Part shown: positions 1 through 11,876 of the stretch, piece by piece
Numbering within the stretch: position 1 is the first letter of the stretch
Layout: every line of letters starts with the position of its first letter
DNA from: Epiperipatus broadwayi
Lineage: Eukaryota; Onychophora; Udeonychophora; Euonychophora; Peripatidae
Direction of reading: 5' to 3'
DNA length: 64,000 nt
Assembly: GCA_028023455.1 (NCBI GenBank)
Contig: JAQFVV010001057.1
Coordinates: 41,001 to 105,000 of the forward strand
The notes under the pieces: generated by a model
Told to the model about the DNA's origin: nothing
Seen by the model: the letters and a program-made list of their open reading frames with translations, nothing else
The model's database searches: none
Made by a program: the position numbers and the translations under genes

Positions 1-1640
1 GCAAAAATATTTTTAAATTATCTATTTAGAACTGAATATTTGGGAATTCATGGAACAGAAAAGAGTTAATTATGAAGATTAGGAAATATAATTTCAAAGC
101 AACAAGAAAAGTTATAGAAAAAAACAAAAATCTCAAAAATATAAAACATTTTATAAGTGGATTGAAAGTAGATTCAGCAACAAAAATCTCAAAAATATAA
201 AACATTTTATAAGTGGATTGAAGGTAGATTCAGCAACAAAAAAAAAAAAAAAAAAGAGGGACAGAGATGACATCAAAAAAATAATGGAAGACTTTTATAT
301 AAAACTATATAGTAATAAAGAATAATAAAACAGACTATTCTCTATAAGTACATATTTTAACAATTCCAAATAGTTTAAATAAAGAAATGAGGCTTTCAAT
401 TAACTCTATGAATACTTGCAAAACATCAGGCCACAATTGGAATTATTGAAGATATTTTAAAAGAAACAAGTAAGAAGGTAAATATTTAAAACTGATGAAA
501 TAAATTAGAAATTACAATTTAATGCAAGACTTTTATTAAAATTACTACAATTTATCTACAGAAAATTTTGGATCCAAGTCAATTAAATGATAAGAGAGAT
601 AATAATAGAATAGATCATAGTGAAGTATTATAAAAAAAGGCCATAGAAAGAATTAAGGCATAATTCATAACTATAACTTTGAATTTGTTCTTTATGAAAT
701 AGCATATGTTTCTATAAGCATTCTGATAATTAAGACATAGACCCAGAATATAGTCAAATTCTAAAGAATATCCATCAAAATGCAAACAGCATTGAAAAGG
801 GAAAACAGTTGAATGATTCAAACTCTCCATAACTTTTTATAGCTGATTTAAGAAAAATATTTTACAGATTAAAATGAGATGAAAAAAAAAAGAGATTATT
901 TAAATCATCTAGATTTTGCAAATGAAAATGATGTGATTGTTTTTATAAATAATGTTTTAAAGCTTCAGAAAATATTTACAAAAGCTGTCAAATACAAGTA
1001 AAACAATTGAACTAAAAATAAATGCTAAAAAGCGTAAAATAATATTCTATTGCTTTTCAAAAAAAGAGAGAAAATAAGGATTGAAAATAATAAATGAAAA
1101 GTTAATAATATAAATATCTTCATTATACTATTAATATAGATGGATAAAATTAATCACAGAATTAAACTTCTATAGGGTTCTTCTGATTAAAACAATTTAA
1201 TATTAAAAGAAAGTATGCCTATGTGCTTGAAGAAGGTTTTATAAGATATTACCATAAATGCTCAATTATACATACGAGACTCAGACAGTTAATAGAATTA
1301 GAGAATTTATACCACATTAAATACACTATGGAAAGAAGTATGTAGGAATCACAAAAAGAATCCAAAGCAGAATATATAAAAATATGTAATCAATAAAAAC
1401 ATTAATAAACTCAAATGAAGTTAGGTTGTACAGGAAGAAATATCAATAGATGCAAAATTGATATCTCAATCTGAATTTCATGTGAAATGGATGGATGAGA
1501 TCGAGAAGTTTGCTAAAATGATACAGAGAACCAAAGCTAAGGATCACAAAAACTGGATTAAACTTGGAAAGGGTTTCATTCAGCAGAAAATAATAATGTT
1601 TGAAAATAATGATGATCACAGTTTTGTGCAACAATTCTAA
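1..1640 (+). pseudogene. Decayed RTE-type LINE (RT and C-terminal part)
   Basis: This is a heavily mutated copy of the same LINE family as the intact element at 18684-21979. Conceptual fragments follow the intact protein in order: the linker before the RT domain near 27-320 (for example a match to the stretch ending in [11 protein letters not shown]), the RT region in the middle, and the extreme C-terminus at 1475-1610, where FHVKWMDEIEKF and KNWIKLGKGF parallel [11 protein letters not shown] and [10 protein letters not shown]. Stops and indels break every frame. The left end runs off the window, so 5' truncation cannot be judged. It lies in the + orientation and ends close to a GATGATCA-type tail, as RTE elements do. 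Confidence 0.8.
125..236 (+). repeat. 56-bp tandem duplication inside the decayed LINE
   Basis: Positions 125-180 and 181-236 are identical except for one base (gaaagta versus gaaggta). The unit codes for the LINE segment equivalent to [10 protein letters not shown], so the duplication happened after insertion and is fairly recent. It is followed by a poly-A run. Confidence 0.9.
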
Positions 1641-1799
1641 ATAAATTTTATAAACATTATCTTTCCTCCTCTATACATTTTATTCTTTAATTTTTTATAT
1701 ATATTTACTTAATTGTATACTTAATATCCATAGAATAGAACTATAAATTTTGACAGTCTCATAAATTAATGTGATCTTCATATAAGTAAATATGTACAG

Positions 1800-2330
1800 T
1801 ATACATATTGTATATATATATAAGGGACTTGAATTGAGATTTTGAAACTCCCTACAGTTATCCAATATATTTTATACAACTGATACACATGGCCACATAC
1901 ATGTAAAAAAGATAAATGATCTCCAATACGCATATTTCATGCTGAACTAGCACTCATCAGTTGGGCCAGATCACCATCTCCCACACATATATACAATCAG
2001 TACTCAGTTTATATTAAGATAGCAAATTTTCAAACTTTACCGGCCAAGCTTCAATCTTCTTCACTCTCCAATTTTTCATTAAACAATATCATTAAAAATC
2101 TGAAAATGCTCATAATTCTTGCTAATGCCAATATTATTCTCATAACCATGTTGACCTTAAGTCAATCTGATTCCTGACATATAAGGTCTTAATATGTTCA
2201 TTTAAATTATACAGAAGAGTGGTGGACAGAATTTAGACTGAATATATAATATTTAATTGAAGTCCCTTTTAATTACATTAAGTTTAGTACAGAAAATGTA
2301 CATGTACTAAATATTATATATATATATATA
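1800..2330 (+). repeat. Inverted-arm repeat family, copy 1
   Basis: This segment matches 31780-32335 over several hundred bases. Shared blocks include the strings around ATGATCTCC, ACTCATCAGT, TTTATATTAAGATAGCAAAT, CCAATATTATT and ATGTTGACC. No ORF is present. The family looks like a non-autonomous element, and in the 31.8-kb copy it has long inverted arms. Superfamily unknown. Confidence 0.65.
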
Positions 2331-2332
2331 CA

Positions 2333-2400
2333 AGAGCCTCATGATGTAGTGGATAGTCCAGTCCATCTGTATGCCATGGCCTCAAATCCAAACCAAATAT
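2333..2400 (+). mobile_element. tRNA-like SINE head (tentative)
   Basis: The stretch contains TAGTGGATAGT, which resembles a pol III A box, and about 40 bases later GGCCTCAAATCC, which resembles a B box (GGTTCGAATCC). It is followed by a T-rich stretch rather than a clean poly-A tail. No target duplication was found. It differs from the SINE at 3529-3645. It could be a chance match. Confidence 0.35.
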
Positions 2401-3518
2401 GAAATTTTTTTTCAGGTATCCAACCCATAAGCAAGATAGGTAGTTATTCCATATTGGTTAATAAATAGTAATTTTGCTATTCTTAACGAAAGAGTAAAAC
2501 AAAAATAAATAAAAAAAACTTAAATCCATCCAACATATATTCTTGTTGAGTATAACCTTTCCCTTCATTGTTCCTCTTTATTGTGATAATTTTTTGTCTT
2601 GCAGATTGTCCAGAAATAGATATAATTTTCCAAGAATTTTGGTTGTACACACAAGTTATCCTTCGTAATTGATATGAGCAGTTGACTACAAATTTCAGAT
2701 TCCATTCTTTCACAAAATAATGAGAGGAGAAAAACTACAATAATTATTTATAATAATTAGACAAAAATAGCTTAATTTTTGATAGAATGTCATAAGTTAG
2801 GTTTATTTTTAAAAAAACTCTATAATGGAGAAGACAAAAGAGAATGATGAGTCTCAAGTTTATTAAAAAAAAGATTTGGATCTAATAATTTAGCCTACAA
2901 AAAGAAAAAAAAAGAGGGGGGGGGGATAACTTCACTGTATATCATCCATTGAACACTCTGAGAGATCTGAACTGTCAATTATTATTTATATCAAACTGCA
3001 CATCTATTTCATTCCACATTAACTTAAACAAGGTTCTTTTTCATTATTAAATCAGCATATAGATATTTTTGTCTTCAATCAGAACGTTTGCATTAAAAAC
3101 ATGTAAAGTGTTTTCAGCCTCAATAAAATGTACTGTTATGTAATTGCGGGGGTGGGGGTGGGTAATGAAATGGTTAATATATCATCTTAATATATTTATC
3201 TTCTTTCTGATCTTATTATTCATTTCCTCAGAATCACAATTTCCATTACATAATATTATTTGCAGATAATCTTTTCTTTGTAATTTGTTTTTATTATTGT
3301 TACTATTTAGCAACACAAATAATATATTTTATAAAAAATATGAGGTGAAATTGCAAGTTTATAATTCTAAATGTGAAAAAATATTTCCCTTTTTTAATTT
3401 TTATATTGTCATTAACGTTTGCTATATTAAATTGGAAAACAACATATATAGTGTCAAAGATTTCCCAGTATAATATTAGCACATCAGTCTATCATATCCA
3501 TTACTTTCAAATCTAAGT
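2401..3518. other. No gene recognised
   Basis: AT-rich sequence with a G9 run near 2917 and a G-rich stretch near 3148. Short ORFs here have no recognisable protein character. Confidence 0.5.
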
Positions 3519-3528
3519 GAAATTTGTA
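3519..3528. repeat. Target-site duplication of the SINE, left copy
   Basis: GAAATTTGTA, identical to 3646-3655. Confidence 0.85.
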
Positions 3529-3645
3529 TTTTTTTTTTTTTTTTTTATGTCATAGCATCGGCCGGGACGCGAACCCACAACCGTCTGCAACCAACTACTT
3601 GCTTGCAAGGCGGCTGCGATGACCTCTCGACTAACAAGGCTTGAC
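3529..3645 (-). mobile_element. tRNA-derived SINE with perfect 10-bp target duplication
   Basis: Read on the minus strand this is a tRNA-like head of about 95 bp followed by a poly-A tail of about 18. The head contains TAGTCGAGAGG, a good pol III A box, and GGGTTCGCGTCC, a good B box. The 10-bp sequence GAAATTTGTA occurs immediately on each side (3519-3528 and 3646-3655) without mismatch, which marks the exact insertion ends and suggests recent arrival. At 117 bp it is short for a SINE and seems to be little more than a tRNA head plus tail. A related, more decayed copy lies at 48206-48305. Such SINEs depend on a LINE for mobilisation; the partner is not established here. Confidence 0.85.
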
Positions 3646-3655
3646 GAAATTTGTA
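3646..3655. repeat. Target-site duplication of the SINE, right copy
   Basis: GAAATTTGTA, identical to 3519-3528. Confidence 0.85.
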
Positions 3656-5570
3656 GATTTTACCCAAGTTCTAAGAAACCTTAAACCTAGCAATTAGTAC
3701 ATAACTAGCCCAAACAGCCATCCAGTTATTGATTGGTAAATGGGTGTGTAGCTATTCTAATAAGATTGAGGGGAGGGGGTAAATCCATAAATCATTACCA
3801 CTCAACAATGATTAGCCTACTATTATTATTTATTTATATAAAGAGATGCTGGAATGAGTTATTTATAAATAAAAAAAATACTTATTTTTTTATAGTTCAT
3901 TTAAAATTAGCTCAAATTTACAATAAATAAAAGTATGTATATACAGGAAGTGAATAATAAAAAGGAATAAGTAACGCAATATTAAACGCCATATACATTA
4001 ACATACAATTGAAATTTTTTATCTTTCAAAATAAATTGTTTTATAGTTAATTAACTACAGTTAAAAAAAAATTTCAAATCAAATCAAATTTCAGATCAAG
4101 AGATTTGTTACAAATAGTGTAATAAAATGTTTAACTGATAAAGAAAGTAAAAGACTTTAAACAATTTATTTTTATTTTATAGTAATAATTAAAATATGAT
4201 CTAAATGATCTCAAGATTATAACAATTTTTTTTCAGTCTGAAATAAAATGTTTTTAAATTAAAGTTTAATCAAATTAACATTTTAAAAGAAAATTGTTTT
4301 CACCTTTGAATAATATCTGAATCAGTTTCCCCCGACAGAGAAATACTTGAAATTCAGAAAGAAAAAAAACAACTATATAACCATGGAATAATCTAGAAAA
4401 ATACTAAACAATTATGCATAAAAACTGTTATGACAGTTTTCTGCAATCCGGCGATTATTTAAGATTTACAAGATTCTGGTTCAGAGTAGATGGAAGATGG
4501 ATCATATTTAAAATATATAATTAACAAACTAGACGGGTATCTGTTTTACATGTGAACGGTGTGTTTTTTCTCCAACCCCGGAAATAACAATGTAGATATT
4601 GAATAAAATTAATGAATAAAAATTGATACATTAAAAGTGTAGCAATTTAGTGGAATAAAATTAATCTTAATAATCTCATAAATATAAGCTAAGAGGGAAA
4701 GTGATTATCTCACTTGCACAGCTGAATATATATATTTGATGTTACTATATATATAAATACATCTTATTATATATATGTGAGCCTATTATATTTTACATAT
4801 ATATTTGTACATACATAAAAAAGAGAGAGAGAATGAAATAAAAGCTAAAATAAAGATTTATGAGCGTCAGCCATCTGAAGTAAGATTCATGTCGTCAGAT
4901 GCTTATCATAAATCACAATAGACAAAAGAATAATCTTAAATTAATACTGTATTACATGTAACATTTATCAAATATCAAGTTAAAGTCACCTGCCCCAGCA
5001 GTTATTCTTTTTAAGAAAATCTTAATATTTTAACCCTATTTAAAGTACATTTAAATCAGCAAATATTAAATGTACATATTTTAAAAAAAATAATACAAAA
5101 TTTTATTAATAGATTTAACAAACAAATTAATAATAAAATACATCAATCTTTATTTTATTCTATTCATCTCTATCTTGATTCAATATCTTTTGTAATACTA
5201 ACTTATCATTTTAAGTAATCTACTGCAGAACAAAAGACTCCTCAACAGTTCTCCATAAAAGAAATAGTAAATATGAAGACGTTACAGTACTTACAGGCTA
5301 AGGAACTATCAACAGTGAGATTTAAAAAAAAAAAAATCCCCCCCTCCATCAAGCTAAAAAATATCAAAATACCCATTTACTTATCAAAAATTGAATGGTT
5401 AATTAGATATGAAGCAGCTAACTGAAAAAAAATCTAATACCTATATAAACATTGCAAATAAAGAAAGCATTTGATAAAAAGTGGTCTGATTACAGAAAAT
5501 AAGACTATATATATATATGTGCTGTGTGCACAGATAATGAAGCTAGTAAATATATATAATTAAGCCCAAT
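3656..5570. other. No gene recognised
   Basis: AT-rich sequence with short TA-rich runs near 4724-4800 and 5505-5520. No ORF with recognisable protein character. Confidence 0.5.
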
Positions 5571-6541
5571 ATATTAATTTACTTTAAATATAAGAATATT
5601 GATTTATTTTAGCTAAGTGCTTTCAAGAGATTTCTTGATCTCATACTCATAGCTGAAGTTGTTAAAACTGCGTTTTAGAAAAGAAAATTTATGCAAAGTG
5701 ATGCAAATAATTTATAACTGCTATTTTTGGGACAGGCAAAGCAGGCTTCTCTTCTATTAATCGACTTAGGATCGCTTGCTATATGAAATGCTTCTCTGAT
5801 CTTACGTTTAGCATTGTATCTTTCTGAACAAACGATATTGGCAGATGTGGGTTTGAATTTGTGGCCTGTTGTTTTTTCATGCTCAAAAAAGATAAAATTG
5901 CCTTCTTATTTGGTTTTATTGTACAGGTATTTGTGCTGAGCCTCTCTGCTGGCAATGTTGGTCCTAGTCTCACCATAATATGCATCCTGGCAGTTGGCTT
6001 GTGGTCAGATCATTTTGTACACGACCTGAGGTCTGAGCTCAGGTATGATTATATCCTTGGAATTATTGATAAGTCTGTTTGTATTTGGAGGTGAATGATA
6101 TGTGATGATGAAGTCTTTAGATAATTTATTATTGAGACATTTAGTCAGGGGTTGAATGTATAGTATCAGAATTCTTGGCTTATTATCCTTGATGTGGTTG
6201 TGGTCAATTTTGTGATAGAATTTATTGACTTTCCTGTTGATAGAAAATTGTGAATATTTTATTTTAATTAGATCAGCTGTGTATTGGTTAAGGTTGTGCC
6301 ATTTGTTCACTTCATATTTACATAACATGTGATTTCTAAACAAAAATGAGGATAAGCCTGCCAGTTTGTGGGAGTAGGGTGCATATGATGACAGTTATAA
6401 ATTATTTGCATCACTTTACATAAATTTTCTTTTCTAAAATGCAGTTTTAACAAGAGTAGCTATGAGTATGAGAGCAAGAAGTCTCTTGAAAGCATTTTGC
6501 TAAAATAAATCAATATTCTTATATTTAAAGTAAATTAATAT
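5571..6541 (-). mobile_element. Penelope-like element fragment with inverted 3' ends
   Basis: The central part codes on the minus strand for a PLE C-terminus (see 5775-6384). The left flank (5571-about 5726) is its 3' untranslated region. The right flank (about 6388-6541) is the same sequence inverted: both carry ATATTAATTTACTTTAAATA, then TTCAAGAGA, CTCATACTCATAGCT and AAAGTGATGCAAATAATTTA. The copy therefore has its 3' end at both outer edges, as do the PLEs at 32684-34463 and 44420-46225. The 5' part, including RT, is absent. It abuts the LTR-like element starting at 6563. Confidence 0.75.
5775..6384 (-). pseudogene. PLE C-terminal region with GIY-YIG endonuclease remnant
   Basis: Minus-strand translation from about 6384 reads LAGLSSFLFRNHM, then a block resembling the PLE linker between RT and endonuclease (NKPRILILYIQPLT...INNSKDIIIPELRPQ), then VVYKMI, which matches the first strand of a PLE GIY-YIG domain. 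A frameshift follows; the second half (YYGETRTNI and MKKQQATNSNPHLPISF) lies in another frame at 5779-5985. Upstream RT is missing. Non-functional. Confidence 0.7.
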
Positions 6542-8171
6542 CTTGAGTCTAATCATATATATTATAACTATCCGGAGTTAGACTTAATGTAATCTGCACT
6601 ACAGGGCACCATCTAGGCATTTGAACCTAGAAAAATTTATAAAGTGAGCAGATACGTAAGTCAAAAAAAAAAATCTTTTTTTAATTTATATATTTTGATT
6701 CCGGTCGCTAGCCCATTGTCACTAGCTCGTTGGAATAGCAGAGATTTATATTTATAATAAATTCTTATCTAAGAATATATAAAAAAGAATAAAATAAGCT
6801 ACTGCCAGTAATTATACACACAAACATTTATTTATGCATATATATAAATAAAATTTAACATTATTATTTTAGTATGTTTACTTTAACATTTAACATTATT
6901 TTTAACTTTTATTTTTAGATTTTAATTTACATTTTAATTTTTATACTATTATAAGTTCACACAGATGGATTTATAAAAGTTTGTTTTATTAATGTTGAGT
7001 ATAGATCGGTTACATAGATAACATGGTCAAAAACATTTCAAAATAAACATCAACGATCAAAATACAAAATCATTGATACCGTCAATTGCATAGGGAATAC
7101 AAGAAACCCACTGGTATTCATCATAAGATACCGCAGTGACACCAATAACTTAAAAGACATCCGAATAAATACATTTTAGATACTCACCGTAAGGTATCAT
7201 TATTTACCGAATGTCTATATATTTTGATCAAATGTGAAAACCAAAAACATAATTAACCGATAACGAATCTATGCAACTTCCATACCCAACTTAAATTTAA
7301 TGCATTTTTATTTGGAGTGTTGAGTATGAATAGACTACATAGATTTGCATTTGAAAGAAAATATTCTATCCTTATTTAACCTTAGGCCAAAAGTTTGCAG
7401 TCAAACTAACGTCAATTCATCTGATATATCGATGCATTCAATGTAATACGAAATACGGCAGCACAAAAGGTTAAGAGAAAAAATTGCCTCTCATCAGAAA
7501 TCTATCTGACAAGAAGAGCAATTAAAAAAAACTCCATAGGAAAGGACTGCGGTCATTTTGCCAACTTACAAATCGCATTCCATAGGCCAAAAAGGAAGTG
7601 TGTGGCATATAAAGCGATTCTGCCCATAGCGAACCTCATACTACATCTACTACTTACACCAATATATCCAATCCATTGACTCAATTCAACTACAAAACAA
7701 ATAACCTAAGATTATCCTCCCCTAATATAACTTTACAAATCTATATAGCCATTCATGCCCAACTTAAGTTTAACATTTATATAATTTAATTTATCGCAAA
7801 ACAAAAATCATAAATAAAACTTAAAGAACAAAAAAAAAAAAATGGAAATGATTTTACGCAAAGGAAATACATCAAATAAAATTATAACTAATTAATAAAT
7901 AATTTAGTTTGGTCAGATAGGAATCTATTACAATTATTTTAAATATGGAAAGTTTTTAATTTAATGTTCATGAATTATCTAAAGTTCTTACGGTTTTAAA
8001 AGGTCCATAATTTGCAGTTGTTTGTAATTTTGAATGGGAATTCCCACGCCATCCTGAAAATATTGGTATACAGTTAGCCATTGTTTTTTATTTATCCGAA
8101 GGTCTTTTAGTTTAGCTGGTCCTTAATGTAAAAAAAAAAACAATGTCATTTCTTTTTTTTAAAACAAAACT

Positions 8172-8206
8172 GAAGGGATTGAAGAGTGCGTCTTTTCAAT
8201 CCCTTC
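8172..8206 (-). other. ACGCA-loop hairpin in LTR-like copy 1
   Basis: On the minus strand a 15-bp stem (GAAGGGATTGAAAAG against CTCTTCAATCCCTTC, one mismatch) closes a pentaloop ACGCA. Copies 2 and 3 of the element have the same loop at the same place with different stem sequences. It should lie in the transcribed leader. Confidence 0.7.
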
Positions 8207-8284
8207 TCCTTCAACTCCGCACTAACACATATAGTCACATCTCTCTTCTCTCATAATAACTAAACTAATAATTTCCAAACTTTT

Positions 8285-8293
8285 CCTTTTATA
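8285..8293 (-). promoter_or_regulatory. TATA box of LTR-like copy 1
   Basis: Minus strand TATAAAAGG, matching the same motif at 13618-13626 in copy 2. It is 87 bases upstream of the ACGCA hairpin. Confidence 0.5.
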
Positions 8294-8746
8294 TTAATTT
8301 TAAGGATTCAATTGACATGATGATGATCCTTCCGTTGAGGTCTGATTTCCCCGATGGATTTCTTTCATTGACCATTCTGTTCCTATTGTTTTTCCTCTCC
8401 TATATGACCGTTGCTTATACATTTGAAATGCCCAACGGCTAGCTTACTAGTTAAAATAATCATTTCCATTTTACAAAAGATTAATTAATTTATCGACATT
8501 CTTGAAGATATATTTTTATCTTCAATTAAATCTTTTTAAGTTTTTGCTTTTAAAATACTTTTTCTATTTTTTTATTTTAATAATTTTTTTTCCATCTGTG
8601 CGATTTTATATATATACGAGGTTAAGATAGATTTTTTAATTTTCAATTTTTAATTTTTAAAAAAGAAGTTTTTATTTGCGAACTTTTATTCTTTTCATGT
8701 TTACTAATAAAAAACAATGTAACATCATCTGTGCCTGTTACAATAT

Positions 8747-11064
8747 ATTTACTAGCTTCATTATCTGTGCATACAACATACACACATATATATAGTAGTC
8801 TATAATTTTTAATGAAGTAAATAATTCAAGCATTTCATAGAAAATAAGATTATAATTAATAATAAATAAATTTATTAAAAGATTCATGCAGAATGTGGCA
8901 CAAATACATTTATGGTTAGAACTCTCAAAACAGTTTAAAAAGTGCATTCACAAAGTATAAAATTCCCATGCAAAGACAAAAAAAAAAACAATTTATTGGG
9001 GCAAAAATTTTATAAAATGTTTGTAAAATTTAATTAAAATAAATTGAAGTAGATTAGCATAATTTAAATCTTAGTTCATTAAACTTTGTGGTGCAGTCTA
9101 ATTATGATGTGCTAACTTTAAAAAAATAACCACATTACTACAACATCTGAAATATTGTCTTTATTGTTGGATACCTACTTGCAAAAAATATAACAAACAG
9201 AAGTCATTTTTGTAGATCTTTTTATACAAAAATATTTTGTAAAATTGAGTCAAAAATAAATGAATTATGAAATGTTTTCTATACCATAATATATCAAAGT
9301 CTACTTCAATATTCATATAATGTTCCATAATCATCAAAGGAAATTATAAAAATGGCTAAGCCATTTTGTTTAAATTGAATTTTGCAATTTAACTTTGAAT
9401 TATAGAGTGTCATATTTTGCTGTTAATTCCAACCTAATATTAAATAAAAATAAAACTCCAATATATATTTACTAATCATTTGTAAGTATTTACTGCAAAA
9501 TTTCAATATAAGTATTAGCGTACAGACTTTTAAAGTAATGTTCAATTAACATAATGTGTTCAATTAACATAATGACTGGCAATTTTTTCTGAAAATATCA
9601 CTCCAAGATAAAATGAAATTTTCCAAAAAAAAGTTAAAAAGGCTTTATTCTTTAGAAAACTTTACCATATTATTGATATTTATAATAATCTATTGTTTTA
9701 AAAATATATATTATAAATAATGTTATGACTTTACACTTTGAGTCCAATTTTGAAATCAGGTTATTGTTACCTTCTCTTTCGGTTCTTCAACACCTCTATC
9801 CTACCTTCTTTCCTCTCTATGACACTAGATCAATAATAAACAATCAATTATAACAACAATAAACTATAAGAATCTCTATGGGGCTTGAAACTTACAATAT
9901 ATAAAAACATAAGATAGAGTTTAGGGATGATTACAACATATATTCCTATTGTAAAAATTCTCCTACTACTATCATATTATAATCATTAGAAAAATCCCCA
10001 CAATAAACAATGACTAACATAATATTTTATTTAAATAATGCTTTAATTAGTCTTCTAGAATTTAAGAATCTCAAAATAATAACATTAAAACAAAAATTAC
10101 ACAAAATTAAAAAAATTAATGTTATCCTATGGCTATCTCAAGGATCATAATTATTCTATTCTAAAATATAATATAACAATTAGATTGATAATTAAATAAT
10201 TGAATTGCAAAATGGATTTTATTGGGATCCAACCATTTAAATAAAATTACAATTACTATTATAAACCTTGTTTAATCTCCTATTTGAAAATTAATCTAAC
10301 TATAATAATAAGATATGAAAATTAGTGATTACTATCTACTCATTACCTTCACTTAAATAATTTAATTTACTTTCCTAAGATTTATTCTCATACGTATACT
10401 AATAACAATCACTATAAAATACTCATTTTTATTATAATTTAAAGCTTTATTATACAATTATTATCCACAAAATCTAATTCAGTTAAATACATTTCTTAGT
10501 TACTTTGCATTCATTCATTGTAATTAGATCCTTCAGAATGATAAACCTTAACATATATTTGGTCAGTAACTTGTACTTTGAAATAATATAGTACTTTTAA
10601 ATTTATGATATTACAAAATCAGAATGTAACTCTTAAAACATACACATGGGGAAAAAAAAACAACATACTATTAATTTCTATTCTATGCTGTCCATTTTGT
10701 AATACTTAATAGTACTTTTCAAATAAATGTTAAAGATTCCTTTATATCTAATAAAAATATAAAGTACTACAAACTCTTTTTTAGCATAGTTATAATTTAA
10801 AAGCAATTGATAATGTGTCAATTATAAATTCTTAAATAAAACTTTTCAGATAAAGCATGTAATCAATATGTGCTATGTATAATTCTATGTGGATAATGTG
10901 GTTTATTGGTATGATTTTGTGATAGAAATGACTCTCAAATGCAATGTAATTACTAATACAAAATTAAAATTAAAATATTCATTTATTTACAACAATAGTA
11001 ATGAACAACAAACGTCCATATATCTTATATTAAATAATTCACTAACAAAATAATCATTTAACTA
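8747..11064. other. No gene recognised
   Basis: Very AT-rich. The ORFs are short and lack protein character. An 18-bp tandem pair lies at 9540-9575. Confidence 0.5.
9540..9575 (+). repeat. 18-bp tandem duplication
   Basis: GTTCAATTAACATAATGT is followed directly by the same unit with one change at its last base. Confidence 0.85.
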
Positions 11065-11076
11065 TTTATAAATTTA
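11065..11076. repeat. Target-site duplication, left copy
   Basis: TTTATAAATTTA, identical to 12033-12044. It is low in complexity, so chance identity is not negligible, but it falls exactly at the repeat boundaries. Confidence 0.7.
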
Positions 11077-11182
11077 AATAGGCAAAACACTCCATACAGT
11101 AGTGCCACTCAGTGCCAACTAGAGTAATCAATGCATGCCAGAAGGCTTCTGCATAAAATCCCTATCTAGTGCCTACTCAATA

Positions 11183-11224
11183 TCCCCAGACTAATTTCTG
11201 GCTTGTAGCCTTTGTCAGTGAGGA
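11183..11224 (-). ncRNA. Hammerhead ribozyme remnant, left arm
   Basis: Minus-strand counterpart of the motif at 11835. Helix I is better preserved here (TCCTCA with TGGGGA, six pairs with one G-U). The core is damaged (CTGACAA in place of CTGACGA) and helix III has one C-to-T change (GAAATTAGTC). The two arms together define a plausible ancestral hammerhead. Confidence 0.5.
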
Positions 11225-11834
11225 ACTTTGGATCTGAGAGCACTGCGCCTAGATCTTAGGATCTAATGCAACCTTCCAGCAGCCAACTTTTATCTCTACT
11301 TAACTACAAAACTATGAGACTAAAATTAAAAACACAATAATATTTTCAATCTAAGCTCAATAGCTTATATAGTCATATGGGTCTGAACCCAGTTCAGTAC
11401 CCATACATTTTCATAACTTTGGCTCTTTAACAACCATATCCTCCACTATCCCATTAGGCAGGATTGGTGTTAAACCACTAAACATCATATGATCACTATT
11501 TCTTATGCTAGCACATTAGAGTTTTGCCTATTTTAATAACAGTAATGTGCTAGCATAAGAAATAGTGATCATGTGATGTTTAGTGGATTAACACCAATCC
11601 TGCCTAATAAGATAGTGGTGGCTATGGTTGTTAAAGAGCTAAAGACACCAAAATGTATGGGTACTGAACTGGGTTCAGACCCATATGACTATATAAGCTA
11701 TTGAGTTTAGATTGAAAATATTATTGTTTTCAATTTTATTCACATAGTTTTGTAGTTAAATAGAGATAAAACGTGGCTGCTGGAGGGTTGCATTAGATTC
11801 TAAGATCTAGGTGCAGTGCTCTCAGATCCAAAGC

Positions 11835-11876
11835 TACTCACTGACGAAGGCCACAAGCCAGAAACTAGTCTGGGGA
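11835..11876 (+). ncRNA. Hammerhead ribozyme candidate, right arm
   Basis: CTGACGA (11841-11847) fits the CUGANGA core. Helix II is GGC/GCC with loop CACAA. GAAA (11861-11864) follows, then CTAGTC, so the sequence A-CTAG-T forms a palindromic helix III ending in the cleavage triplet GTC (11868-11870). Short palindromic helix III is typical of hammerheads that act as dimers. Helix I pairs CTCA with TGGG (one G-U) and then meets a mismatch that the other arm does not have. Weak point: the first pair of helix II would be A-A. Confidence 0.55.

Larger units (their letters stand above)
6563..8742 (-). mobile_element. Long solo-LTR-like element, copy 1
   Basis: Reverse-orientation relative of 13159-15447. 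Its outer ends read TGTAAC at 8742 (minus strand) and GTTATA at 6563, and ATAT flanks both sides (6559-6562, 8743-8746). TG...CA-like ends, a 4-bp ATAT target duplication and no internal pol coding agree with a Ty3/gypsy-type solo LTR, since some gypsy-group elements target ATAT. A TATA box (8285-8293) and the ACGCA-loop hairpin (8172-8206) lie in its 5' third. At 2.18 kb it is long for an LTR, so another non-autonomous element type is possible. Confidence 0.6.

Noticed and set aside
3541-3640. A functional tRNA gene on the minus strand
   Set aside because: A and B boxes are present, but the acceptor and anticodon arms do not pair well, and the poly-A tail and target duplication mark it as a SINE.
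5861-6094. 77-codon + strand ORF with hydrophobic stretches
   Set aside because: Antisense to the PLE GIY-YIG remnant, which explains the open frame.
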